A stretch of DNA of 64,000 nucleotides from Gymnopilus junonius (Eukaryota; Basidiomycota; Agaricomycetes; Agaricales; Galerinaceae): NCBI GenBank assembly GCA_015501075.1, contig JADNYJ010000117.1:1-64000 (forward strand), written 5' to 3'. Positions within the stretch are counted from its first letter, which is position 1, and each line of letters starts with the position of its first letter. The notes beneath the pieces were generated by a model, which worked only from the letters and a program-made list of their open reading frames with translations, did not search any database and was not told where the DNA came from. The translations under genes and the position numbers were made by a program. Below are positions 11,801 through 23,834 of this stretch, one piece after another.

Positions 11801-12941
11801 CCTGCACTAGCGACTCCAGGACGGGAGTCAGCTCCTCTTCTTCTGCTTTGGCTGTCAACCCGACTTGCTACAAAGGATTCAGGTATTTATCTAAATGATG
11901 TAAGGAGAATAAATACTTACGGAACTCCGAAAGGAATCGAGTCTCGATTTCGCTTCTTGCAATATTGTTTCCGAGAACTCGAGACGAGTATGTCGTTTCT
12001 CTTCTAGACTCTCCTGCAGGCGGCGAACCTCAGCTTGTAACTTGGCTGTAAGAGCTGGTCTTAGTAATTATACAATGAAAAAGACGTAAGAAATAAGAAC
12101 ACGCCTGTCTTCTCTTTGAGAGCAGCAAATCGTGATTCGGCCAGCCTTGCACGATGGGTCTCTCCATCCCGTTCTTGTTGCATGTCATCCCGTTCCTTCA
12201 AAGCAGCTGATAGGCGTGTGTCCCATCCTACGGAACGGGCATGGTGAGCAGTTAGCCGGGAGATGGTCTCCCTGGCTTCCTGTAGCTCCTGTAGGATAGT
12301 CTTGTTCGATACCTCAGTCACCTCGTTGTTCACTAGAGCTTGATTCAAGCGCTGTCCAAAGGTTGGAAACTTCAACAGCAATCCTTGGAACAGCTAATGG
12401 AAGACACACCTTCTCTAGCTGGGCTTTCTCCTTGGTTAGATCATCAATTTCACGATGTAGGTTTTCAGTGTTTGATTGAGATGTTGCCTCGGCCTCTGCT
12501 CGATTTGTAGAGAAGGGGTCATCCTCACTGTGCCGCTTTCTCTGACGAGATAATTATCACCATCGCGCTGTTTCACAAATCACAAGAGGCCCACAACCTC
12601 ATACTGGCGCACATAAGCCGCGTGTCGCTGCAAAAGTGCCTGCCCAACCTCTATAAAATGTCCTGTTAGTTCCAGTCCACCGTCTGTATTTCAAACGGGT
12701 ATACCAGCACTGAGGACCAAGCGACTATCAAGCCTTGACTTGAGATCCAGCCAAGCCTTTAAATTCTGCAGTCCTCCTTTCCACAGCAGCAAGTTAATGC
12801 AGAAACAGGCTCCGGAGAGGGCACCCGGGAAAAGTTTGCCAACGCGGCTGTGAGCTCGTCGATGGTGCTCGTTGCGTGGTACAGACTGTTCGCCATGGGC
12901 GAGTCCGGAGTGGACGGTCGACTGTGTTCGTGTGCACTCAT
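8854..12941 (-). CDS. unknown coiled-coil protein with long Ser/Gly/Thr-rich tail
   Basis: Not recognised beyond its architecture. The N-terminal exons (12941 down to about 11500) are small and encode a short Ser/Pro leader (MSAHEHSRPSTPDSPMANSL), then a long coiled coil: IDDLTKEKAQLEK, TILQELQEARETISRL, ERDDMQQERDGETHRARLAE, LEEKRHTRLEF, LESLVQDNDILKRDNAELQ. One large exon (11403-8854, about 849 codons) follows. It holds a Lys-Gly-Ile-Gln-Thr-Asp motif, a helical segment (ISHLFNRLVQADAHTLTARL and EVRVLLKLVKEVFEEMGSL), then low-complexity Ser/Gly/Thr-rich sequence to the end. The helical segment is probably the only folded part of the big exon. The architecture suggests a scaffold or cytoskeleton/septation-associated protein, but that is a guess. 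Start at 12941 opens the divergent 12.9-13.1 kb promoter. Numerous open frames on the opposite strand are composition shadows. Confidence 0.7.
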
Positions 12942-13140
12942 GAGAAAGATGTGATGAGGTTGTGTGCTTTACAGACTATGATATGAACATTAGGAGGTCG
13001 TCGCAGTCCAATCTCGGCTGCTTCTGACTTCATTACCGACCGCGGCGTGCTACACGTGATGATGACTTCGACGGAGCACCGTTCAATCCTCTTCTTTGTC
13101 GTCGACGTCGTCTAGCATTCGACAGACGGAAAACGATTCC
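12942..13140. promoter_or_regulatory. divergent promoter region
   Basis: About 200 bp separate the starts of the minus-strand coiled-coil gene and the small plus-strand gene. It is GC-rich and has a CACGTG E-box-like hexamer near 13053. No clear TATA box. Confidence 0.35.
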
Positions 13141-13557
13141 ATGCCTATGGAAGCAGAAAGTCCCGTATCATCTGAAATACGCTCAAGTTTCGGGCCAATT
13201 ATCAGCGTCGTGACCAAGAAGTCTCATAAGCTATCAATATTCGAGGCTCGGGGTGCGATTCAGCAGCAGGAATGCGGTATTCTTAGAAGCAAGAGCAACG
13301 GGAAAGCTGGGCATGATGGAAGGGGGAAGGAGCTTGACTTTCTTTGTTTGGAAGAGGGTGCAGGTGTAAGTACTAAGCTCCATGCTTCAAGTTCCAATCC
13401 ATTACTTTCGAATCTCATCTGTACAGAAGGAATAAAGGGTGATTCCGTTCAGCACAGGATTAACTACAAAGAATTACTTACAGCATGTAGGTACTATAAT
13501 AAACCCCAGGGAACTCTAAGGAGAGGAAAATTGAAGACTGAAATCCCGAATGAATGA
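13141..13557 (+). CDS. small unknown protein
   Basis: The reading frame begins MPMEAESPVSSEIRSSFGP and ends KLKTEIPNE before TGA. A probable intron (GT at about 13363, AG near 13427) is a multiple of three and stop-free, so the frame stays open with or without splicing. The product of about 115-139 residues is basic, without a signal peptide or membrane segment (middle: KKSHKLSIFEARGAIQQQEC). An upstream TTG would extend the frame, but no upstream ATG does. I do not recognise the family. Its place opposite the coiled-coil gene start supports a real divergent gene, though coding status is uncertain. Confidence 0.4.
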   Translation: MPMEAESPVSSEIRSSFGPIISVVTKKSHKLSIFEARGAIQQQECGILRSKSNGKAGHDGRGKELDFLCLEEGAGVSTKLHASSSNPLLSNLICTEGIKGDSVQHRINYKELLTACRYYNKPQGTLRRGKLKTEIPNE

Positions 13558-13857
13558 GCGAAAGATGGATTCTGTACGATACAAGAAAGATGATATTTCC
13601 ATCCCAATGAGTTGATAATCGACATTTTTTACCGAAAAGAAGGATATGTATGGATGTATGATACAAGGATAAATGAGATGGGTGCACAGTGCTGGGTCAA
13701 CCAAAGTAAAGTAGTGTACTAAGTAGATTGGGGAGGGACACAAAAGTAAAGTAATTGCGAACAAAGAGAAAAAATGATAAGCAGATACTCAACCGCGACA
13801 ACAACGCAAAATTAGCACAGCACCAGCACTGAGCAGGATGCACCTGTAATCAATCAA
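13558..13857. other. convergent intergenic region
   Basis: This is the 3' space between the small plus-strand gene and the RasGAP gene on minus. Nothing recognisable. Confidence 0.4.
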
Positions 13858-16800
13858 TTAAGATATCATCAACGTAATTAAACTGGGGATCCAGTTAATC
13901 ATCTTGGTCGAATGTCCCTTCCCAGGGGGCAAGAACTGGAAATTATTCGCCAGACCTTGCATGCCCAAATCTTCGAGTGCATTCAGGTGCGACTTCCCAG
14001 GGTGTCCGACCCCACCGTTTTCATCCACAACACTCAGAGTCGACGTCGACCCAGCGTGCGTCGTGCTGCTAGCAGTGGTCGCGCTGGCGTTACTCGACCG
14101 GACGGGATCGTGCAGGGCAACATGGAAGATGGTGGAGACGGAACGGATGATGGCGGCGTTGGACGAGTTGGCAAATGTTTCTTTGATGCGGTCTTGGATG
14201 GTTTCGTACCTAAAGGCTATGGTTAGTAAAGATATCCCAAAAAAAAGCAATAAATGACAAGAGAAACACCACGTACGTGACAGCGATAACATCCGGATAC
14301 GAACTCGCTAAACTCGAAAGCAATCCATACAGCATCTCAGTCTCCGCGTCGTCGCCTTGCGCACTCGCCAAAATCGTCCCCGCAAACGAGGCCACAAGTA
14401 GCGCCGTGCTCTGATCCGTCACCCCCAGTGTCCTTGGATTAAGGCATGGAATTCCACCATCTTCATCATCCCCATCCACACCCTCAAGGTCGCCCAAATC
14501 CAGATGAGCATCGATCAGCAACCGCCTATAAGAGCTCTTGGTAGTCGACACCGGAAGCAGCGCGATAAAGTACCCTAAGGTCTCTTCGTATGGGTGTCCC
14601 TGACACCCTCGGTTGTATATGCGGTCGTCTGCGTGCACGAGGTGACCCTCAATAACGTCCTCAACGCCGCCTCCGCAGAGTCCTTCAACCCCGTGTGCCG
14701 CATGCCCTTGAAAATGATCGCCGCCAACGAGAACGAGAAGCTTGTCTCAAATGAAATCCTCAGCATTTCATCCAGCTGCAGGGTCACATCCTTCAACTGC
14801 TCCCTTGCCTCCATAAGGACATCTTGCACTGTGTATTCATCGAACATTCCCTTCTCCTGCATATACTCCAGCGAGACACGGAGGAGCCACAGGGCTTCTA
14901 TGTAAAAGCCTAGATGACTCGCCTCGAGAAGCGCCACTGAGAGCCAAAAGAGCACAGTGACGTATCTTGACGTGCCGATGATGGCTGGCACGATCTTGCA
15001 CATGCAGCGGAGCATACTGACGATGGCAAGCGTGTTGTTTTCGTTGGCTTTGGAAAGCGCGCCTTTGAAGGCTACGAGAATCTGGTATAGGAAGTCATCT
15101 TCCACTTCCGACGTGGCAAGTGTAGCAAGGGCGACAAAGGATCGTGTTTGAACCGCAGGCGAGAGTTGAAATGACGTGGAAGTTATTAATGACATCCAAC
15201 GAGTTTTCCAGTCATTCTTGAGATCTGGAATGAAAAGAAATATGAACGATATTCATGGGATAAAGAAGGGATTGCAACAAACCTAAATTATAGGCAGCAG
15301 TATCAAGAATGTCCACCAAAAGTGCGACTAAACGTTCATGCGTGTCTAGACAATCCTTCTCGTTGACAGTATCGAAATTGGTATATTCACTTGTCGGTGT
15401 TTCACGATGCAACCCAAACAGCTTGAGGTTCTCTGGAAGTGTGCAATCATTGACCAGCTTCATCAACGCGGCCTCTGAGCTGTCATCTGGACGGGCAATG
15501 TACATGGACTGAAGGAGGTTGATCATTATTCCATAAACCGACTTTCTGACTAGAGTCGGGCCTTCTGCTGCGACTAAAGACACGAGATGAATGATCTCGG
15601 GAACGTAGAGGTAGGCAATGCCCGTTTCCGTTGATTGTGTTCCGACAGCGAGGGCAAGGCGTATCAAGGTAGATATCTCGTTCCAATTGGGGTGATCTTC
15701 GAGACTGTTGGCACTCTTTGGTGGCATCTTGCTCAAAGCCTAGGTATCCATCAGCAAACATTGCAAATTAGAGTTGTGTTTCATGACGCACCTTTCTTAA
15801 CTTGGAGTAAATTCGACCTCTGACGCTAATAGATGACAGGGCAGCGACAACGTGCGAAATCGTCTCACATCGCCCTGTACCAAGCCCAAGGTCGGTTGCT
15901 GTTCGAACCAATTCATCCAAAATAATGTCGACAATAGTCGTATCCAATCTAGTCACCTCCGCCCAAACATGCTTTTGGATAGTTGAAGTGATCTAAATGT
16001 TTTACGTAAGTTTTGCTTTCTTGTTCTTTTTGAAAGACGAGGAAGTAGGCATACGTCTGAGTAAGTAAGCGACAAATCGGACAGCGTACGAATGCAATCG
16101 CGAAGTCGTGCGCCGGATCTTTCGTACAAAGAGTGGGTAGGATTGGCAAAATGCGATAGATTTTTGATCCAAGGGCTGAGGTACTGCAAACAAATGATAC
16201 GCTGGCCAACAGAGGACTTCTCCATGCTTGCGTAAATCTCGTGAATGAAGTCTAGGGTGAGCTGGGGTGCATATTCTGCTAACTTTTCGCTTAGATCGGA
16301 AACGAACGCAATGGGGTCTCCCGGTATGAACCCGGCTGTGTTAATCAGGTGAGCATCAACAGTGTGCGAAGAGTAGTAGCGTGTTCACCTTTGGGCGCTA
16401 TGATAGGACTCTTGTCGTATTTGAGGTATTTGCATACGGCTCCAAGAAGGGCATATGCGGCTGCGCGCAGTTCTTCATCGTTTACATCGACACTAAGGAA
16501 ACCTATATGTAGCAGGGCTGCTGGGACGTTGGAGAAGCGAGAAAACCGTTCTGTTAGAGGAATCTGAGCCTCTTTAAGTCGACCCTTGGTACTTCGGATA
16601 TACTACACAAATATTTAGCAACAGTGAAATTGGAGAAGGAGATAGTAATGACCTTTACAACTTGCTCTCTGGATGGAGAAGAGAAGTAGACTGTTACTCC
16701 TTGCCTCCGACGTATGATGAATTCATTGGTATCTTGACCCGTAGACACGTTGTAAATATCGCTAACGTCTGCCAATGGTATCAATTCTGTGGACTTGCAG

Positions 16801-19800
16801 GACATTCCGGGAGATATTGGTAAAGATTTCACCTGGAACGTTGAAAAGGTTAGAAACAGGCGCGGAATCATCAGACAATGAAATCTTACCGAAGTTACTC
16901 TGATATGACTGGAACCAACTCGCATAATCACCGGTATTCTCATAGGTGTCCGCATAGTCACATCATAGAAAGTTTCGAAAGCTTCTTGTTCCAAGGAAAC
17001 AGGGTAAGCTAAAGGAGCCAGAACTGTCGGCCTGACATCCTCCATTAGCTGTAGAACAGACGTGTATGCCTTAATTTGTGAGCAAATGGAGGTTCCTAAA
17101 ATTTTTGCTTTTAGTTGCAATTATTGTCGAGTGATGGATCACACACCTGCAGATATGTTGTATAATCGACGAAGATATTTTTGCGTTAGTCTGTTTGGAT
17201 TTAAGATGCGGGCAGCTTGGAACCGCAGGCGAATGTCCAAGGGTATCAGTTCAGCACAATATTTAAGCCACTGAAGTGGGACCTCTGATATTGAAGTGAA
17301 GCCTGTGCAGTCTAGCACAATATCAAACTGTCGTTGGCGATAACGGCTAGACGATAGGGTCTATGGGATAAGAAAGATGAGTTGCATAGTATGAGAAGAA
17401 CGGATGATCGTGTTCCACCTTAAGTATGTGATACATGAAGAGCTCAATGTCAAGGCCCTCGACATCGATATTGGAAAGACGAAGAACGAAGACCGCCATG
17501 TCTTCCTAATGAAGGATAAGTCAGTACTAGCTGACCGCGGTCATCAAAATGCGTACTTTGACGTCTGTCTCCAAGAACAGGTGGGCCACTGCAGACGTGT
17601 CGCGATCAGCATATTTGCTCATAGGTCCAGATATTCACGATGATGACTAGAATCTGAAGTTGATAAACGAGGAGTTTCCAAAGGTGGGCCTAAATCCACA
17701 AGCAAAGCACATAGGGCGTCCCAAGCCCTTTTACCAGCGATAGCAGATGTCTCGCCTTCAGATGAAGGTTTAGACAGACTGAGGAGCTCTTTACCAATCT
17801 TGTCGGCGTGCTTGTTAAAAAACCGGTGAAGAACAACGACATCTGATTCATCAGAAGTTATGCCCATCCACACGTCGTTTTCATCGGTACCAGGAGGGCA
17901 TTTCTACGAAAAAAAAATGAAGAACAATCCGCGAGTAATATAAGGGCGAACTATACATGTAATTCCGACAAGAAACGAGTGACTTCTCCAATGTTCGCTC
18001 GTAAGAACACGTTCAACGTTGTCATATAGGCTTCTTTGCCGAAAAATAGATTGTTTGCCAAATTTTGAATGATTTTGGCGATGACCATTAAGCCTCGACG
18101 TAGGACCATATCGTTCTCGCCGACGGGTATTTCAATGTCAATTGTTTCAGGACTGACCACCGCCGGCGAGATAAACCTAGTACATCATTAATAAGACTAT
18201 ACAAAGTGAGAAGTGAACTACTGAACCTCAAGAATATGAAAGCACCCATTGCTGCAAATTTCGAATCTGGCCACACTTCGTTCCTTAAGTTAAACTAAGT
18301 CAAGTCAAGTTCAATTTATGAAGAGTTCAGTACATACACGACTTTGGCGATATGCGCACAAATTTCACGAAACATCCTAATCGACATTGACCTCAGTTAT
18401 CTCAGCTATTGAAATTGGACACTCACCCTGGCAAAGCCGGTAACGATGATGAAATGAGCTGAATGAAAGTCGAGGCAACATATTCAACATTTTGCCGGTT
18501 TTCATCTATGTCTTGTCCAGCTGCCTTCGTTGGATCGACCTCATACCCGGTCCCAGGAGGCATTTGCGCCATAGTATCAACGAGTGGTTGTACTAAACTT
18601 CTTAGGTATTGATAACCATGAACTTTTGCGAAGGCCGACAAGAATCTTGCGCAAGTAGAATTGCTTCTGAAAAGAGCCGTTTCACTCTCTGCACGATATC
18701 GTTAGACATACGTTTCGCGAAGTACTCTTCATAGTTCACCTGTCTGAGCCACTTCTCGTTCTATCATGAGTTTGATGAGGCTTAAAAGAGAGGATCGCGT
18801 ATCGAAGACGTTTAAGAGCACTGAAATCATCATCTCCACCTCAGTTTGAGGGCAGATCTCGCAGATTGTGAGGGCAAGTATCATCTGAAAAAGAATGAAT
18901 GATGTTCGTTATCATGGTAATGAATACGCTTACATCGCTGCCGCGCACCAACTAGGATGTACATTATATATGAATTAAAATGATTGCCATTACAGTGATG
19001 AGCCTCACCTCGCAAAGTGCCGTGTGCCGAGATTTAGTAGCAGATTTATCTGCTGGATCGAAGACTGTACCTTGTCCAATAACTCTAGCAAATACGTGAG
19101 CGAATATGCTGCGTTTCCGATTATTTTGATCGTAGGCTAATGGGAAACATTGCTTGAAACCACTTTCACTGTTTGCGCTGACCAAGTGTGTTAAACCAGT
19201 AATAACGAGTTCATGCAGCTCGGCTTCTTTCTGAGACAACTTCATTTTCTGACCGTCAATAGATAATTAGCATTCATAGTCGTGCAATAGTGTCAACTTG
19301 AATACCTGGTGTACTGAGCCAAGTTCGGACGCACTGTCTGACTAGACAACAAAATTTGATTGAGCATTATGATCATTGCATGCACAAAAGATTATTACCA
19401 TAGCGTCGTTTTGGCTGATATCAATGCTTTCAAAGCTTGCGAGAAGTGCGCTTGAATACTTGTTGAAAAGACGAGATACAACGTGCATTGAGTCATCACC
19501 AGTGCTGGAAGGGTCTTGAACCTTGAGTTCCAGGCGCTCCATCAATTTGACAGCAGCACGCAGGCAGGCCATGTTAAGTTCATTGACTGTAGCCGAATTA
19601 TGAGGGTCGACCGTGCTCTGAAGTTGATCGTAAGTATTACATGATCAATTCAAAAATTTAATGTCTGACCTTAACGGGCAACATCCATTGAAGAACATAG
19701 TTCAAAATCTCGTGGCGTACAGGGCTGTCTTTCCTGAGTGTTAGAGTATCTGTTCGACTACAGACACTTTCACACAGAGTACAGAACTTGACTTTGATTC

Positions 19801-22800
19801 GATGCACGGATGCCCCAGAGAAACGAGCAATCATCGACGCTAAGGAAAGTATCGTCGAACTGATCTCCACATTCATGACGTCTTCAAGCGTTGCATCTGT
19901 ATTGTCGGCCATGAGTTTCAAGATACTAGTAATCTTAACATGATAAATGATTCAGAAACTCAGAAAAAAAGAATGTCACATAAAACCCAACCTGCTCAAG
20001 AATCAAAGAACATTTCTCGATATCTTCCGAGTCCGAGGAGTCTTCAAGAGCTTGCAAAGTTCTACAAGCCAATGAGTCAGACATGACACACTCATAACCA
20101 GAACTCAAAAAGAAAACCAACGCTTCGAAATTTCGGATCAGTCTGCTATACAGGCGTGGGCTAAGCTCGGATCCGAGGGCATCCCTGACAATATCCCGAA
20201 CCTGCATGTCACCAGCAACGAGCAAATTGAGTAGCTCCCCAATGAAACTTTCAACAAGCGGAATAGGTTCCTGGACGACACGTAGCTTGTCCGGGAGATA
20301 CCTGTTTGGGACAGATCTGCTTAGCATTGTCAGGTCTTGACCCTCTTGCACGCAAGATCCTCCTAAAGCAGCCAAGAACAGAGCTAAATTTTGCCATTGG
20401 AAACGAATCTCCTAAACAGAAAATTAACAAAGCATTCGAAGGGCCGAACATCCATATTAGATCCTACCTGATGAGTAAGAGTGGCGAGAATCTTCGAAGG
20501 CTCTCCTCCTTCAAAGGTAGCTTCATTAAGCGCAGAGTTAATGGCCTCATTCAAAGCCCTCCATCGCCAGTAACATTCTTGCCAGACAATAACAATGATA
20601 CCAACTGAAAAATTCAGCTGTCGGACGAGCTTTCGGATACGTTTCTGATGTCCCAAACGTCCTGCAAACGACCACTTAACAAAAGTGCCCAATCACTGCC
20701 ACGCCGACGTACCAGCAACTGTGATTCGAGGATCTCCTAGTTGTTCATAAATAGGATTCCGCTTCGCCCTGTCCTCCTCCGAGATAGTTGTGTTAACAGG
20801 TGCACCAGGCCATCGCTCCGCATGGGCAAGCATACGCAGTCCTCTTGCTGCCAGTTGAGAAATCTCGTTATCCACAGACGTTAACGCGACGAGGAACGAA
20901 ACTTCTGCTAAAGCCATAGCAGGTACACGTCTTGGATCGACCTGCAGCTCCTTGACATGCTGAAGCTATAAAATACGCCACATTGTAAGTAAGGGACCAA
21001 CAGCAAATGGGTGTGGAAAGCCTACATCAGACTTAGTCACGTAAACATCCAGGACTTGATGCGCAATAGAAATCCACAGCCGTTGAGCGTCCAAGTCGGT
21101 CCTGGCGACAAAGAGGTTGCCCACGACACTAACAAGGGTAACCGGCCTAAGAAGGAAATGTCAGCAAGTACCTCAGATACAAATCACAAAACAGATTCGC
21201 ATACAATGATGATTTTATAATGCTAACCATCATAAAATGGCTCGAATCTGAAGGAGCCATCAAAAACGTGGATTCGGACATCTTGCGCATACAATACGCA
21301 GTAGAGATCTTCACAGAAATGTCGATGGGAGCCTCCCATAATTTGACAGCAATCATCACCCAGTCCCCTATTTCCTGGAGGGTGGAAATGCCCTTCATGA
21401 AGAATACAGGGTATGCTCGCCAGAGTGATAGGATGCCGAGAATGAGCATCTCCCGTTCTGTGAGTGGTTCGGGAAATTGCTTTTTTGCTTTTGGACGTGT
21501 CGCAATGCGTTTCATGACACCTTTGTATTCGATCTCCTGACGTCGAATTCCAGCAGTCTGAGAAAGAAGAAAAGGTTGAGCTGACCGCCAGGCTGGAAGA
21601 GATATTTCATAGATACAGACCTTCAAAATTTCTCTGCAACTACTTGCAATTTCAATCTCCAACTGGTTTGGCGGACGCTGCCAATAAAACCTGGGTGCAT
21701 CCTGTATCACAGTGAGGAATGCACGAATAACAACAGTCTTGATAGCCTCTGATCGTTCAGGATCGATACACGCTAGGAAGAGATCTGTAGCCTCTTCGAA
21801 AGATAGGAAGCGGTAAATCGCGACGAGGGAATCGGCGTACAGCGCCATATCAATGTCGTCTTGAATATCCCAGAATGGCTTGCGACTAGAGCCCGAGTTG
21901 TAAAGCACGCCCTATAGCCACGATTGTCAATCAAAATATGTTTTGCATTGGAAACGAACGAAAATGTAAGCTGACCTTGATTTCATGGGCAACATCAGCC
22001 GCGACCAACCGGAGAGGAATCTCGGTACCAACTCCAGGCTCGATATACGCAGCAGCACGACAGAGATCAACAACACATGCCAACGCGATTTCGGACAACT
22101 TAGAATTATTGCTCACGTTCTTGACAACAGTGTCAAGGAACTTAAGCTCCTGCATTTGTATAAGCGTATTGCGAAAGTGTAAACCACATGAAAATTTTGC
22201 ACACCTTCCTTCCCTTGGGAACGACAGACCCAAACTGAAAGTCTGCAGAAATCCTATCCGCAGTAACACAGTTCAAAATCATCAGAGTGGGCCAGAAAAT
22301 CCTCTCCCCGTTCGGAGGAATCAAACTGTACAATAGATCGAACACTCGTTCGGGGGCACCCTCCGTTTTTCCTCGCGTTCGAATGGCTTCGTTGAATTCT
22401 GAAGGGAAGACTTCGATCCAATTCCAAACAGCTGATCGGAGATGGATTGTGATAGCTAATTGGGCTTCTTTTCTCATATTGACGAGCAAGGAGGAGAGCT
22501 CTGAAATTCAGGGTAAAAAATCAGATATAATGAACATCGACTTCGACCATAGAACTCACGGTTAAGCAGTGTCACCAATCGTATCCGATCCAATATGCTA
22601 TATGATATCAACTGCAAATCCACCACATCCGGGGGTGTATCCATATGAGTCGCCAAATATGCAATCTTCGTCGACAGTCGATCATACACTACGCTCCAAT
22701 TCGAAGCCGAGATATGGAAAATAACCCTCCCAACATATTTTGCAATCAGATTGTTAACTGACAGCGTAGACTTTACAAGCGACATATGGGTCTTCTCATA

Positions 22801-23834
22801 CAACGTGTTCGTCGCAGGAAGATGAACGTTTGACTTGATGCTCACTTTGCTTGATCTGACGGAAACCGAGGACGGTTGAGGCCTCAGACGGATGTCAGGT
22901 CGTGGAGAAGGTGGTGGGGGCGGAGGAGGCGGAGGAGTGTAGCCAGAGCTGGATGAAGGAGATGATAAAGGGTAATTGTCTTCGAAATCGCGGAATCCGG
23001 TGTCTGTCGAGCGTATTTGGAGCATGAGAGGTGGATCTGCGGTTGTGGCCGTCTGCCTCATGAAGACGACCATCACGCTGAGAATGTATTTTACGCAGGC
23101 ATCATCTAGGGGTTGAGGTTCCTGCCATATAGAGTTTGCCGAGTTGGAATGGCTGGCATTTGACGAAGAGCTAGAGCCGGGCAGAGGAAGGCATTGGTCG
23201 TTGGAAGATCCGCTGGGAGGTGCCGAAGGATTAGACCACCGCGATGCCATGGTCATGGACAGCACTTTCAAGACCAATAGTTGCGATTGAAGGATTTCGA
23301 TTGTCACATGCCCTACAAGCATATCCGATTGCTGTATAACAGATGGTTGTCATTATTTCTCTCACTGATTCGAGAAAAAGTAAAAGCTCACCTTTGCTAA
23401 ACGATCCAGCAACTCGCATAAAGCCCACGCGATCATATCTAGCGAATCCCTTGAGAGCTCTACAAGGGTCTCAATAGCCTGCTGCGTCGGCCGATCACTC
23501 TCGACACGGTCGAGGGATAAGCCAGAATTACATGGCAACTGAAAAATAACGTAGTAATCAGTCTAGCCTGCCCAACCAGAGCAGAAGATGTACAATGAAC
23601 GCAAACCTTATGTTTCAACCTGTTCACCAACACCTGCACGATCTTCTGCTGCGGTGTAGCAGACGAACCGAGGACCTGCAGTGAGGGGTGGTGTACAGAC
23701 GGGGGGACGGAAGTGGCAAAAACATGGTGAGAATGCGATTCGGTTGTCCTATGCACCAGAATCGAACTTGGATTGGGGGTCGGAAGCGAACTCTGTGAAG
23801 GTCCAACAGACGCTGAAGGTCTTCGAGGCATCAT
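13858..23834 (-). CDS. IRA1: neurofibromin/IRA-type Ras GTPase-activating protein
   Basis: This very large, intron-rich gene runs from MMPRRPSASVGPSQSSLPTP (23834) to a stop at 13858. It encodes an NF1/IRA-family RasGAP, which switches Ras off and so lowers cAMP/PKA signalling. The N-terminal part is helical-repeat-like with a poly-proline stretch near 22910. The GAP domain lies around 19.3-17.9 kb: the arginine finger is in ETALFRSNSTCARFLSAFAK (about 18690-18633), and the hallmark FLRFISPAVVSPETIDIEIP is joined across an intron at about 18225-18177, followed by MVIAKIIQNLANNLFFGKEA. A Sec14-like/PH-like module typical of neurofibromin follows (about 17.6-16.5 kb, ending with FIIRRRQGVTVYFSSPSREQ). 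The C-terminal half is HEAT-like helical repeat, ending MINWIPSLITLMIS. Length, about 2,600-2,700 residues, fits the family. I did not resolve all introns. The start was chosen as the ATG opening the Ser/Pro-rich N-terminus. Confidence 0.88.

Noticed and set aside
13858..23834. Splitting the RasGAP region into several genes
   Set aside because: The minus-strand exons are continuous with short introns, no promoter-size gap occurs, and the order N-terminal region, GAP, Sec14/PH-like, C-terminal repeats matches one neurofibromin-type protein.
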